DNA from: Astropecten irregularis
Taxonomy: Eukaryota > Echinodermata > Asteroidea > Paxillosida > Astropectinidae
Direction of reading: 5' to 3'
DNA: 64,000 nt
Assembly (NCBI GenBank): GCA_963971285.1
Contig: OZ020246.1
Coordinates: 18,893,217-18,957,216, forward strand
The position numbers were made by a program, and so were the translations under genes. Below the pieces are notes generated by a model. It saw nothing but the letters and a program-made list of their open reading frames with translations. It was not told the origin of the DNA and did no database searches. This document shows, piece by piece, positions 21,419 to 33,900 of the stretch (positions within the stretch are counted from its first letter, which is position 1; every line of letters starts with the position of its first letter).

Positions 21419-24065
21419 TAGTTTTCTCTTTATATCCGATCGTATTGAAGCATGACCAACCAGTTTGGGGTGGTTGCAATAATTGCCAATTTATAGTTTA
21501 TAATAAACGATTATTTCGAGTAGGCCTATATAGTTTGTGAGATGTTACCATGTCAATAATGTCACGTTTAATACTTCAATATACACTAAATACTTATCAA
21601 GATTGTTACTTCCTCACATTATTTGCAAAAACTACCGCACAATATATTACTTTAATAATAGTGATTTCATAATGGCCTGGGGAGAACCCTGGCACATGCT
21701 CTCTGTGCAAGTGCTGAGAGATGCGAAAGCGGGCAAATATTGCGGCAGCCAGTTTGACGATTGAACAAAATTAATTACATATTATTGGGTTCAGCTTTCG
21801 GTGTATATAAGTTCTTCAGTTTTCTATCAAGATGAATGAAATGTCACGTGTATGCATTAAATGCCATATTTGAAGAATTGAGAAATCAGGCAACGCATGC
21901 AATAATTACTTTATGTGGTTAGACGTCTCCAATGGAATCAATCATTTTATTTTTGAATTTCAAAATTCGATTTCCCGGCGTTGCAACTAATCATGCAAAT
22001 AAAATTCTATAAAATTTGGTTTAGTCACGATGTATTTTTTTGCATAGCAAGCAGTGACAGGTCTTTCAACAAGAACAATTTGCAATGTACGCTATCGTTA
22101 TGGTTGATATACCATAGTAATATTACATGTATATTGAACTTGTAGTTCATGGTTAATGAATTGAGTTAAACATGATTGTACTTTTATAATACAGAAGTGA
22201 CTTCCATTTCTTTGTCATTGTAGGAATTGTACTTAACATACAATGCACACTATTATTTCATCTTCATTCTAAGAATTAAGTCATAATCATATCCAGACCC
22301 TTGTATTATATAGTTGCACATTGGTCCGTAGATATAGCTATTGCAGTTTTGCTGCGTTTTCCTTTTTTGATTGTTTTCATTTTGCTTTACGTCATTCCAG
22401 TTTAAAAACCAAGCAGTTCTTGTGTTTGGTTAATCTTTGAGAGGCGTTATATTTCTCACATATACATTGCTGGTAATTATAATAGATTTGGGTGCATGTC
22501 AATTTGAAGGTCTTTGATGCTTTTAATGGTTATTGTTCTATTTCATGTCGATGATCAATTTAGTCATTATTGTGAACAGGTCTTGGGTTGATTTTACCCA
22601 ATTGTAAATTATTGATAATGTATTATTACCGAGAATCGGCACTTATGATAGCAGACATACATTCCCATATACGTGTGTATAAATCCTTAGGAAACCCAGT
22701 TGAGTCAATTTTTATTCAGACACTGAAATTCTTTCCAGTTTTCGAGAATTCGTTTTTACGGTGACATCGAAGTCTCTTCCTAATGACATTAATGTCTCCC
22801 AAATGTTCACTTTCAGACGCTACAACATGTTTGTCTATACCCAAATTGTGGTTGTAATTAAACATTTTTAAAGATTGACATCTATGGGTTTCACTAAAGT
22901 TTGCAGTCAGCGCCATTTGCAATATTCCCGTTATCACGTGCTGTATTATACGCCTTATTCACGGCGCATCCATTGTGTCACCTTCATTGTACATGTATAC
23001 CGTACCCGTTGGAAAAGATTACGCCAAATCTAAAAACAAAACGGGTACCAGACTATTTTGAATCCAAGCCTCGGTTTGATTGCTTTGCTTCGAATGTAGG
23101 ATGGATGTACCGTGAATAAGGTTGCTTGCTACACTGTAATAATTAATTATAAGTCATGGGATCTTGATCATGTTTTAATTTGTAGGTTGTACACAACGTA
23201 TCGTTATCAAGACATAATTATTTGACATATTATTAATACGAGTAATTTATACTCGGGCAACTAAACACAAGGAAATCCTTAAATCAAAACCAACTTTCAC
23301 CGATCTAGCTGTAGCTGTACTCTGTATATAAAAATACAACAATTATCTTTATGGAAGCAATCTACATTTTGTTATTTAAAGCTTTTCCCCCAAATTTTAA
23401 TGTAAGCAGTTTATACAAGTTTTAACATGAATATTGTGTATGATTCCCAGATTTAAAACACTACAAAACATGTTGGAAACCTTTGGAAAAGCCATCTTTA
23501 AAAATCATTTCTAGTTCTCACCAGTTGTGTTAAACACAGCCACGTCGATTGAAAAAGTGAAAGCACCACAAATATTATTATTGTTGCAAGGGAATGGTTA
23601 AGTCATAATTAATTGTTTTCATTACTAAGTAATTATTTTGTTTTCGCAGAGGAAAACTAAGGCCTACTAATAATAATTTGAATGAAATTATTATATTTCT
23701 AAGTTACATAATATAATATACGTGCCTTTTAGTTGTTTTTCAAACTTAATAATGCCTGCTTTGCACATATAGTGTGCACGTTAATGAGTATACCATGTGG
23801 TATTTGCACGTGTATTTTATTAGAATGTAATTGAGCAGTCAATGGTCAATGGACACATAGTAATTGAACATTAGTCGACTGAATTGATCGGTACTTATTA
23901 GAAAGTCTAAATTTTGGAAGTCTTAGAAAATAATTTCAATTGGCATTCAGATTGCAGTGTGCTATAAAAACCAAATTGCGTATGAGCTTGGAGATAAATA
24001 TCAGTTTGGTGGCAAAGAAGTGTTTTATTTATTGAAATGAATAGTTTCAGTGAAACATGTATTAC
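21419..24065. other. AT-rich gene desert
   Basis: No coding, RNA-gene or transposon signal that I can support across about 2.6 kb. Confidence 0.5.
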
Positions 24066-24158
24066 CCGACCCTTGGCCTCATCCAGAAATGAGACGCAGT
24101 AGACATTTTTCTTGACACGCACACCAAAATCTTGAGCGACTTTTACCTCACCACAACT
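24066..24158 (-). other. Orphan exon-like segment, 31 codons
   Basis: On the minus strand a TTATATTCTTACAG acceptor precedes an open 93-bp segment that ends at CGG|GTAATA. It reads SCGEVKVAQDFGVRVKKNVY and then CVSFLDEAKGR. The balanced composition looks coding, but I see no partner exon within several kb and do not recognise the protein. It could be an exon of a gene with distant exons, a transposon-coded fragment, or chance. Confidence 0.25.
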
Positions 24159-24744
24159 CTGTAAGAATATAAATGTCAAAGTCTGATGTTCTTAACGGGT
24201 GCGGGCTAACTTCCCTGCCCAAAGATTCCCTGACGACCTTTATTAAAAATCTTACAGAGAAACTTACAGAGATTCTTGGTCCGGAAACCAGACTAGAATA
24301 GTGACAACGCTACATTATCGTTGCTGAATCACAGCGACCCCTCTCCTTTTATCTGCCATTTTCGTCTTGAGGATGAGACTACGTACGAAATGTTTTAACT
24401 TCTTAATGATTATCTGCATCAGGTTTGGGTTTGGGGATCAGAAAACAAGCATAATGATCGATCGCCTTCACAGCATTCAGCATTTCGTGTTTGGTTTTGT
24501 GAGTACTTTTTTCCTTTTCTATAGTATAGTTCTTCCGAAAAAAGTACAATACACACTGGCATAAGAACAGCTTAAAACGACGTCACATTCCTTAGCCAAT
24601 GAGAGTAGGGAAAGTTAAAAAATAGATTACCAAACACTATTAATGGCCAATCACGTTCCAATTTCCAGGCTCTTCCAACGCCAGCAGGGTTGTAATGTTT
24701 CTGGATTAATCAGGAAAGTTAAACTTTCTTGTATGTTTCCTCCT

Positions 24745-25105
24745 CAATGTATTTTAAATAAGAGAGTTCTGAGAGCTATCGGAAAATGATGGATTGAAGA
24801 AATATGGCACTGGACCTCCTGCCTGGACTCTGGGCTTCCATTTGTGACCAGTGTGATGCAATTGGGTGAGAAAGTGGGTCTATTTCCGAGGCGCTTTGCA
24901 GAGGGGTGTTTTTTATTTAACTGAATGGCTTCTTTGACTGGAGTGATCCATATACCTTGATTTTAGGGATGGTCTGCTGAGAATGAGTATATCTCAAAAA
25001 TTCAATGGTCAACCCACCATAAAATTAAAGGAAATGAAGGTGACATGTTCAATTGTTCATCATCATTTTTGAAGTATAAGGATTTAACACTGTTGTGGCC
25101 CCGTC
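24745..25105 (+). mobile_element. Foldback element E, copy 2 (ends missing)
   Basis: The body matches copy 1 over about 340 bp (TGGCACTGGACCTCCTGCCT, TTCAATGGTCAACCC). The terminal repeats are not present. Confidence 0.75.
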
Positions 25106-25124
25106 CATTTATAGAGAAAAGCGC

Positions 25125-25380
25125 CCACGTAAAAATCTTTTCAAAGGATTTTTTTTAAACTTCCGTAGATCAAAATTGTTTTTTTGGTCAATTTATTGGT
25201 TTTATTATACTCTTTTCTGAATAAAATAATACAACATTTCAGGCTGAAAATGTGAAATGTATGTTTGTACCATCACTATCTTTATGCCTATATACACCTA
25301 TACATGTACCCTATATAGGTAAATCTGTAAAGATTTGTCTTTCGGTATGCTACCAAAGTGTGATCGTACTTGATGCGCGT
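25125..25380 (-). mobile_element. Diverged element A copy
   Basis: Reverse-orientation body match (TACTCTTTTCTGAATAAA, ACATTTCAGGCTGAAAA, GCTACCAAAGTGTGATCGTA). The left part is missing. Confidence 0.6.
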
Positions 25381-26444
25381 GGTGCATGCTATGTGTTCAT
25401 TGTATGTGCTCATAATTATCAGGGCTGAGCTTTCAATTTGTTATGAAGCCTATTATTTTATTTAATAGTTTCAAACTGCGGCAATACATTATACAATTAA
25501 TAGTTCTACATAGCTGCAAAGAATGACAACACAGTGGCTCTGGTGTGTACACTGTTACCCATCACTTTGATGCTGCAATGGTCTTTAATGGGTAAGTTAA
25601 TATAATTACGTATTAATTAAAGAGGATTTTCAACACTCCACAAACGACAAACCTCGCTTTATTTGTTAGAACTATAATCATTAAACTACTTGACATGAGA
25701 AAAAAATATTTATCTCACACTGAACACAGAAAGAGAGTTTTTTTGATGATTTTTCTCTCAAGATGCCCCCATGGACGAAATTCAGACAGTTTCAATTTTG
25801 GGGTAGCTTGCGGGTTGAGCAAGTTTTTTTTATTTAATATGTTGGTACAATGACGCAGGCATAAGCCTAGAAATAGGCCTAGTGTAAAAATTTGCGCGCC
25901 ACGTGTGTTAAGTTTGAAGCCTCATTAGTGAACTATTTATTAAGTTAATTGTTAATTGTTAATTATTATTGATCGAAATATAAGTTTTTGTTTCGCAGAT
26001 TTTAAGGAGATTGAAAAAGAGAGGGAAAGAAAAGACATGTCCCTTGCTCTAAGTTGTTTTCTTTTATTTGCCGATAGAGGGCGCACTTGAAGAGCGATCC
26101 ATTTCCGTATTGATTGAAGTCATGTGCACAATTCCACACAAAAACATCATAACATGTGTTTACGTAGCCTCAGTGGTTTGCTAACTAAAACAGTACTGGT
26201 GATGAAAACTCGATGCCATCTTATAAATCCGAATGTTTCTATGTTTATACTACTAAGCAGCTGTTAGATAAATTCAGAGGAAACATCTAGTACATGGAAT
26301 TACTGGTAAGATACTTAAAAACAAAGGGTTTTTTTGCTCCCAGTGCTGACAACTTAGTTACACTGTGGCCAGTGCCCAGCAGTAGTCATTGTACGTACAA
26401 TGTACATAGTGCATTGTACATGTACATCATTTGACCCACGGTAA
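25381..26444. other. AT-rich gene-free stretch
   Basis: Only homopolymer runs and a short TGTACATGTACA-type palindrome near 26400. Nothing else recognised. Confidence 0.45.
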
Positions 26445-27502
26445 TAGATCAGCGCGGAGTGACGTCATTCCAACTCGCCGACCTTGGAGCCGATGAAAAC
26501 AAAGCATTTATAAGTTGTATGGTTTTTAAGACAGTTTTTAAGCTGCCAGAATTGTTTAATCTCATTACAGGGCACAGCGAAAAATCCCTTACACGAATTG
26601 GCACGCAACGGTCGCAAGAGGGCGTCACGATTATCTCATTATGTGACGTCATCGCACTGACCAAAAATGGAAGTTTTCATGAATGAAACTGACGCGCATG
26701 GGCACATACTCAGCGATGCCCACTCTAACCATAGTTACTTCGACAGACCTCGCCATGATCTTTCGAATGGTACCAAAAACATACAAATTTGTACATTTCT
26801 TCGACCTTTTGACCATTTTTGGTGGTGTCACCCGACGTTCGAGAACTCACGGACACCGCGATCGTATTTGAACTTTGGTGAGCTGTATTTTTGTTGTCAT
26901 TTTACCGCGAAACCGCGCCACCGTCTGAGTGTGATTGTTGGGTCGTTGAATATTCATATAACGTGTGTTGGGTCTATTGGTTGTGTATGCTGAGAGCGCC
27001 ACATGAATATGCATAGAATTGCATGGTCATCCGGAGATGTCGTACGGCCGACTGTTGATCGTTGCGTAGTCGTACACCGCGTGTGTTTGAATAGGCACAT
27101 CGCGTAATGCGTGCCCCGTACGTGTCTGCAACGGCCCTGCGTGCGTGCGTAATGAGTTGGGCCAGCACATGGTTTCCGTGACGTCACGAGCACGGCCTCG
27201 CGCGTTGACCAATCAGCGCGGCGCTTTTTACACCCGGCACTGTTTCCATCCGTGTTACAGTGCATATGGGGAATTTTTCGCTGTGCAGGGTACTTCAAAG
27301 AAGGATATTGTCTGAGGAAAAACTATGACTCGACAATGAAAGTCGTACAGAACACGATTTCTGCTTCTTGACAAAAATATTCGGAAAACAATTCTGATTC
27401 TGACAACAAATGATTTGTCCTTAGCTTGCGCCATCTACAGGTTAGTTTTCATCGGTTGTCAAGTTATGAGAATGAAAGTACCCGGATGTCCGCGCTGATC
27501 TA
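26445..27502 (+). mobile_element. TA-flanked element with GATCAGCGCGGA ends and promoter-like interior
   Basis: Inverted ends GATCAGCGCGGA and TCCGCGCTGATC, each next to TA. 1,058 bp. The interior has three TGACGTCA sites (26460, 26644, 27179), a CCAAT box (27209-27213) and CpG-rich sequence, but no transposase-like ORF. A deleted reverse copy lies at 36603-36957. Confidence 0.75.
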
Positions 27503-27718
27503 TAAAGCCTTATATTTTTTGTATACACCGATCTGACGGCTTCACATACCATCTGCCATTACTGCAGTGTCCACACCCGCCTTTTATCCGACAACAAAAG
27601 ATTTTACGCTCCGCCGCACATAACAAGTTTTCGTCTTAAATGGTTAGTGGAATAAGGCCAAGGATTTGCTCTTTTACTACAACTTACAAGGCTAGGATTG
27701 AGTTAACTATACAATGCT

Positions 27719-28102
27719 TTAAAGGGATTGCATACGTTTGGTAATTTGAGCCTACTGTTTGTTTCAAACCAATATAATTGAATATATATACCATTAAACT
27801 AACCTGCGAAAGTTTCAATTCAAAAGGTGGTAGCGTTTTTGAGATTTTGGCGACAAACTAGAACGGTTATTTCACGCCAGAGAACAGTTAGTCAATAGCT
27901 GAGAAGCGTTACGGCCATAACGCTTCTCAGATTCATAATTTTATGAGATAAAAAGTGACATATTTTTCCATAACCGCGGTACTTCGAATTTAACGTTTCT
28001 CAATATGCATTATACTATCCAAAGCAGCTGTACTTCTCACCAAGTAAGTTTTTATTGCCATAAATTTTCAGAGTCATTACCAAACGTATGTAATGCCTTT
28101 AA
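27719..28102 (+). mobile_element. TTAA-family foldback element F
   Basis: TTAA at 27719-27722 and 28099-28102; termini AGGGATTGCATACGTTTGGT and ACCAAACGTATGTAATGCCT. Near the centre is a 13-bp-stem hairpin CTGAGAAGCGTTA/TAACGCTTCTCAG (27899-27930). 384 bp, non-coding. Confidence 0.88.
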
Positions 28103-28326
28103 ATGCGCCTTTTAATTTACATTTCTGATTTTTTGTTTCCATCTACCCATGTTAGATCTGAGAGTCCAAGGTCCAATCAGAGTAACAGGTATACTTTTTA
28201 TACAGTATGCATAATTTGTTTTACTACACGTCCTCCCACCCACCCACAGACCCCCCCCCCCCCCTAGACACAGACACTGAATGTTATACAACTGTGTGAC
28301 TAACAAAACCCTAACCATACTCATCT

Positions 28327-28689
28327 TTAAATGTACTGGTACAGGATTGGTAACATACCCAAACAGAAATGTTCAGATATTTACGCATAGAACTTTCAGG
28401 ATATATGAAGATGGTGCTGGTAGAAACATACCGTTATAATATTTCCGCCTGAAATGGTATTTATCCAGAAATGAGTCAAACAAAGACTGAAAACAGTTTT
28501 GATCTCGGGGTAAGATCAAAACCATTCTTTATGTTTTATAAATTGAGTTGGGTTTTTGCTATTTACTTGTAGCTCAGATGTCCGATTGAGTTCAAATTTT
28601 CACAAGTTTATTATTTCATGTACATGCTGGTTCAGAAAAGGTATGAGTGCTGCTCTGTTTCCTATACCAATCATGTATTATACCTTTAA
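28327..28689 (+). mobile_element. TTAA-family element B, copy 3
   Basis: TTAA at 28327-28330 and 28686-28689. It has the same body with the GATCTCGGGGTAAGATC core. A LINE 3' end follows directly on its right. Confidence 0.85.
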
Positions 28690-28694
28690 CCATG

Positions 28695-28945
28695 TTAACC
28701 TGGAATGTCTTTCAGAGATAGATCATTTTCTATAGCTGGTCCTAAAAAGTGGAACTCTGCCCTATCAACATCAGGAATACCCCTTCTGTCACTATTTTCA
28801 GGAAAAATCTTCTAAAATTGTTGTTCCGATAACCCGTCTTTGTCTTTTTGTTTGTCTAAATGTGTTCTGTACAGCGCTTTGATCTTCTTGTAAAGGCGTT
28901 TTATGTCTGCATCATATATTGGGATTTTAATACAAATATTGAGTT
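28695..28945 (+). mobile_element. 3' end of a non-LTR retrotransposon (CR1/L2-like LINE)
   Basis: The start reads RSFSIAGPKKWNSALSTSG, the typical C-terminal tail of a LINE reverse-transcriptase protein. It then shifts frame (TIFRKNLLKLLF). The following CTGTACAGCGCTTTGATC is a typical CR1/L2 3' tail. Only this fragment is present (5' truncated). Confidence 0.65.
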
Positions 28946-29681
28946 TGTCACATACTTGAACAGGTGCTGTGGGACATCACATGATTCCAATGATAGATTT
29001 TTGAGTAGGCTTGTGTACACATTATTTTTTGAGTGCAACCCTCAGTCCATTTTAAAAACTTAAAGATGGACTTTACATATATATGTTGGTATCATTGAAA
29101 AGAAGACTTTGAGTTTAAACAGTTTTGACAATTTGGAAGGATTTTCCCAAGTTTTGTGATAAACAGAGCACATTTTCAGCAGTGTGGATTTTGTTTAGCC
29201 TTATTAAAAAAAAACCAAGAAATGCAGGAATTGTTCATGAGCCTTGTTAAGACCAGCAGATGCCTTGTCATTCATTCTACAAACCACCCAGCATTCTAAT
29301 GTTGCTTCATGGAAGGGAAAATGCATTGTGATGCAAGTGTGTAGTGGCTAGCCGCTAAGCTTTACTTAGGGGATAATTGTGGACAAGTGATTCCTAAAAC
29401 TATAAGCAGGTGAAGAAAATTGTACTTTTTTTACTGAAATATTGGAGACATTTCTTCAATCTAGGGTTTTAAGGACTTGGGAACATTTGCTGAAAGTCAA
29501 GAATATTGTTTGGGAGCAGTAGAAGATATATCAAAAGTTGCTTTCCTTTCCTATAACTTTATAGTTTTAGAAAATACTTGTCCTTTCCTTTCTAGTTTTT
29601 GGAACCACTTGTCCACAATTACCACTTAGGGCCTGTTTGATTCAGGAACGTGATCATTGATCCAGCGCGCAAAACTGCCAT
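28946..29681. other. Gene-free stretch between LINE fragment and hairpin element
   Basis: No recognised feature. Tracts such as CTTTCCTTTCCTATAAC are simple sequence only. Confidence 0.45.
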
Positions 29682-29829
29682 GGGGCCGATTTCATAAAGC
29701 TTTGCAACGCGTCGCAACTCGATTTGCGACGCGTCCTTGCTGCGACTCGTCGCATCTATGCGGTGAGTCCATAGAGAAAGGATGCGTCTTAACTCTGCGA
29801 CGCGTCGTAAGTTTTATGAAATCGGCCCC
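29682..29829 (+). mobile_element. GGGGCCGATTTCA-ended hairpin with GACGCGTCG core
   Basis: Ends GGGGCCGATTTCATAAAGCT and ATGAAATCGGCCCC. The interior is a run of GCGACGCGTC-type palindromes. 148 bp. Confidence 0.78.
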
Positions 29830-30559
29830 TGGATTGCATATTAGCTTATCCTGCCTGGGACATGGTTTTGGGCGATCAAGATCCGTGGTGAAACAAACAG
29901 GCCTCAAAGCCCAAGGTGGAGGAACCTATCTAACTCCGTCAATGACCAGCGCTATGTACCAAGTTGTACACGATGGGCCTTCAAACACTGACATGCATAG
30001 AGAACAGTGCCCTGGCTCAGCATGACTGTGTCTTCATTTTTGAACAGATTTCGTGTCTGTTGTACTTGGATCCCTCATGTGCTAGAAAGCGCAGTATTGT
30101 ATCCCGATACTCCTCACCCATACTACTGGCCGTTGTCACTGCAATATCCAAAGGCATGGCTTTGTTCATTTATACCTTTACCTTTAAGCAACATGCTTAT
30201 ATCTATTGTCCAAACACAATGAAAGATTCATAGTCCGAGCTGTCCGACTTTAATATGTGTTTTTGTGCTTTAATGCCTCCTGGTATGGTTACGCACAGAG
30301 CATGTAGGCCTATACACATCGACGGCTGCCATTTAGAGTAAATCATTAACAAACTGAAAAACCTCTGTGAACTTTGGTATTTCCTGTTGTGTCTTGTTTG
30401 TTGTTGTATGTTAGGTTTATAATGATTGTCAGTTACCATTGGAAACGTCATGCTGTGCAAACTGAGAGAATGAAACCAAAAGTAATTTGCACCTGGAGTT
30501 GAGGATGGACGTAGAGATCACAGATAATCCTATCCAAAGAATAATGTATGATGATTGTA
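29830..30559. other. Region upstream of SNX16
   Basis: No convincing exon or promoter motif seen. The 5' non-coding exon of SNX16 should lie here or further upstream. Confidence 0.4.
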
Positions 30560-30850
30560 CATTCCCAGAAACCACTAAGTTAACTTAGTGTCTTCACCTT
30601 TTATGAAAATCGAATGATATCCAACACTGTTGGTATTATCTCAACGTTACGAACAGTGTGCTCTGTTCATCCTCAGGAGAGTCTCGACGTTCCAAACAGT
30701 GTGCTCTAGATAGCTGTTCGTCCTCGGGAGAGTCCTCTCCTAAGGACGAACAGAGCACACTGTTTGGAATGTCGAGATAATACCAACGGTTCTTCTCAGA
30801 ACCACACACTCTCACAGAAGAGATTACATGGTGTCACTGCAAACCTACCT
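30560..30850 (+). mobile_element. Palindromic repeat just upstream of the SNX16 coding start
   Basis: Arms GGTATTATCTCAACGTT / TCGAGATAATACCAACGG around GAACAGTGTGCTCTGTTC units. The right part (AGAGATTACATGGTGT, CGCAAACCT-like) is shared in weak form with 60095-60225. Confidence 0.65.
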
Positions 30851-30963
30851 TCTTTCTTGTAGTACTTCCACCATGCATAGCTTCATGTCTTATTTAGATA
30901 TCCAACACACTAACATTTTTTTTTCACACGGGTTGTTTTTGAAAACAGGTCATCCATGAAAAC

Positions 30964-33900
30964 ATGGATGGAGAGATTGATCATCATCATCATGTTGACG
31001 GTAGTCCTCCGATTACGGAAACAGGCATGGATGCAGTCTGTCTAGACCCAGGAGCATCATTGATGGCACAGTCTTCCCAGAACAGCGACCAGGAACCTGG
31101 ATCTCAATCCGGGGGAGCTGTGGACGTCATCGGAGCTGAGGCCAGGACCCCGATGACATCTACTCCCATCCCGGCTAGGCCTAGGAGTCTCAGTAGCCGG
31201 CTCCTGGCCAGTCAAGGGACCAACACCAGCCCGAGGGGATCGGGCTGTAGTGCAGACAGTCTGGGGGTCGGCACCTGTGTGAACGTGACGGTCGAGGAAC
31301 AAATGGAGTCTGAAGAGTCGTGCCTACAAGCACCGATCATTGGCTATGAAGTTATGGAGCAACGAGCTAAATTTACGGTAAGTTTGCTTTTAAACCTGTT
31401 GAAATATCTTCTTTTTTTAAGTAGGGGAAAGAATCAAAATTTGCATATTACCTTATTTTTGTCTTGGAAGTTAAAGGTACTATCATAATTTGGCAGCATG
31501 CCGAAATAGAAATCTTCACAGATTTACCTATAACTTTAATACAGGGGATAAAGATGTTGATGGTAGAAAAATAACGTTAAAATCTTTCTGCCTGAAATGC
31601 TGTATTTATACAGAAAAGAGTGAAACCAATGAACAAAAACAATTTTTATCTTTTAAAGATAAAAAATATAGGTGAAAAGACTTAAGAAATACTACAGGCA
31701 TTTTTCACTGTTTTCTCTAAAAGTGGGCACCGTATGGGACTGAAAATTTCACAGATGACTGTTACGTATCTTTCTTGATATTTTTACCCATCTGCGTTTC
31801 TTGGACAAAAACGGTGAAACATTTTTTTTGTTATATGACTGAATTTGATATTTTCAGGAAAAAAATAGCATGATAAAAAATAAACCAATTTTTGTCTTTT
31901 TTTGGGGGGGGGGGGTTGAAATGAATTCAAATGTGTCTCTTGGCTATGTCACATTGTGTAAATAATTATATCTGAGCTAATATTTCTTTGGAAGTAAATC
32001 TTTGTATTGTCAAAATTTAGGTCTACATGTATACCAAAAACATCAGCTGAATCATGTTTTTATGTCTGGTTTGATGTTGATCAGGACCACTTGGCCTTTT
32101 CATTGTAGACCCTTCTAGGCAATGTTCTTATTCCGTTATCAGTCACTCAAATCTTTCTCGATGTCGCCACGTAGGCTGCAGTTTAAGATAACGATGACAT
32201 GCATTCAATTAAGGAGTGCTGTGGGGGCTATTTGAATGAAAAAAAAATCATCTGATAAAAAAATTAACATTTCTTGATTTTCTTAATCTTCTAAATCTTC
32301 TTTTCTTAAGTCTTTGTAAACACAATTGAGAACAGCAATTTTGCATCCGCCCAATCTCCCAAATGAAGTATTTATGGAAATAAATGACTTCAGGAGGTTG
32401 ATTAAACCTTTTTTTTTTAACTGTAAAATTCCCCTACATTCATTTTTGATATTACTGTAAATACAAAATTGATTCCCAATTGATTTGGTTGTTTAAAATT
32501 AATATAGATAGAACATTAGTTTGTTGTGAGCATTCAAAGGGTGCATTCGTTTTAGCTAATAGCTAACACGGGTCAGCCCTTACTGGGAATGGTCATGTTT
32601 TACTGCACAAAACAAGCGAGAGAATGGGGACGAGATTGACGGGTGTCGACCCGGGAGAGCTAAAAGAATGCACCCATAATAAGCTATTTGTGTGTTAAAT
32701 CTGAATAGTGCAAACAGTACACCCCAATTTGAATTTTCCAGACTAAAAACTCTGTTGATACTGTATATCACATGATTCGGGGCAAGGTTTTGCTTAGTTA
32801 CATAACCATGATAACAGACGACTTGCACAAAATGCACTCTTCATAATGGATAAGAATGGCACAAAGAAACCAGTCCATTCCAGAGATGAGTATCGTTATG
32901 CAAAGGCTTGCCCCAAAACATACGATAATAGCAACAGAGTCTTTAGTCTGGAAAATTCAAATGTGGGTGTTTTTATGCAATGAAAGAAGCCTGTGTACCA
33001 GACGCTGTTCACATTTATCTCACAAAATTATCTACAAATACTTTTTTTTATCAACCTTCAAATCCCAATCAACAGAGGGCGACAAACACATTTTTCAGTA
33101 AAATTTTTTGAAAAAAAAAAGTCAACAGAGGGCGCTACATTATTGTAAATGAAAGATATTCTTTTATAGGGCGTTTTCGAAACGGAGGCTTAGGCTCGGG
33201 CTCAGGCTCCAGCTCTGACATCCATAGGCTGAAAATATAGGTTGTGGTTTTTCATTGAAGCTGAAACTCTGTTTTCCTTTTCAAACTAGAGAATCTACTT
33301 CAGAACCGCAGTCAAAAGTCTCTATTTTGATGCCCGTTGTTTTGAAATGGATTCACGAAATGGAGCCTGAGCCTGAAACGGAGCCTGAGCCTCCGTTTCG
33401 AAAACGCCCATAGAGGGCAGCAAACATCTTCCAGAAAAAAAATGGTGAGATATTGAGGGCAGCAAACATCTTCCAGAAAAAGTTTTGTTGAAGTTGAGGG
33501 CAGCAAACATAGTAAAATAAGAAATGTCAATAAACTGTAAAGAGTAATGACCAAGACAATTATGGTCAGAATAACTTCCTTTTGTCTAAATGAAGGAAAG
33601 CAAGCATCTGCAACTTTCATTTAGCTTGTCTCTGTAATTGTGGATCTGATTTCTTCCAGGTAATAGCTGGCATGAGCTGTCAAAACTGAATAAAATGTGT
33701 CCTTTTCCAGAAACATTTTGGGCCGACAAATTAGTATTGTAACTTTTTCTGGCCTCTGCTGTGCCTATGAGTGTGTCTGTTTTTTATTACATAAAGAAAT
33801 TGTAGTTTTCACCAATAATGTGTTTTATAAATATTTATAGCTGAATAAGAGTATTTGCTTTGATACATTTTTCAGGTTTTCAAGATCCACGTTCGAAGGT

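Noticed and set aside
26667-26993. 108-codon ORF inside the TA-flanked element as a transposase
   Set aside because: No DDE/D or helix-turn-helix features and no similarity to any transposase I know.
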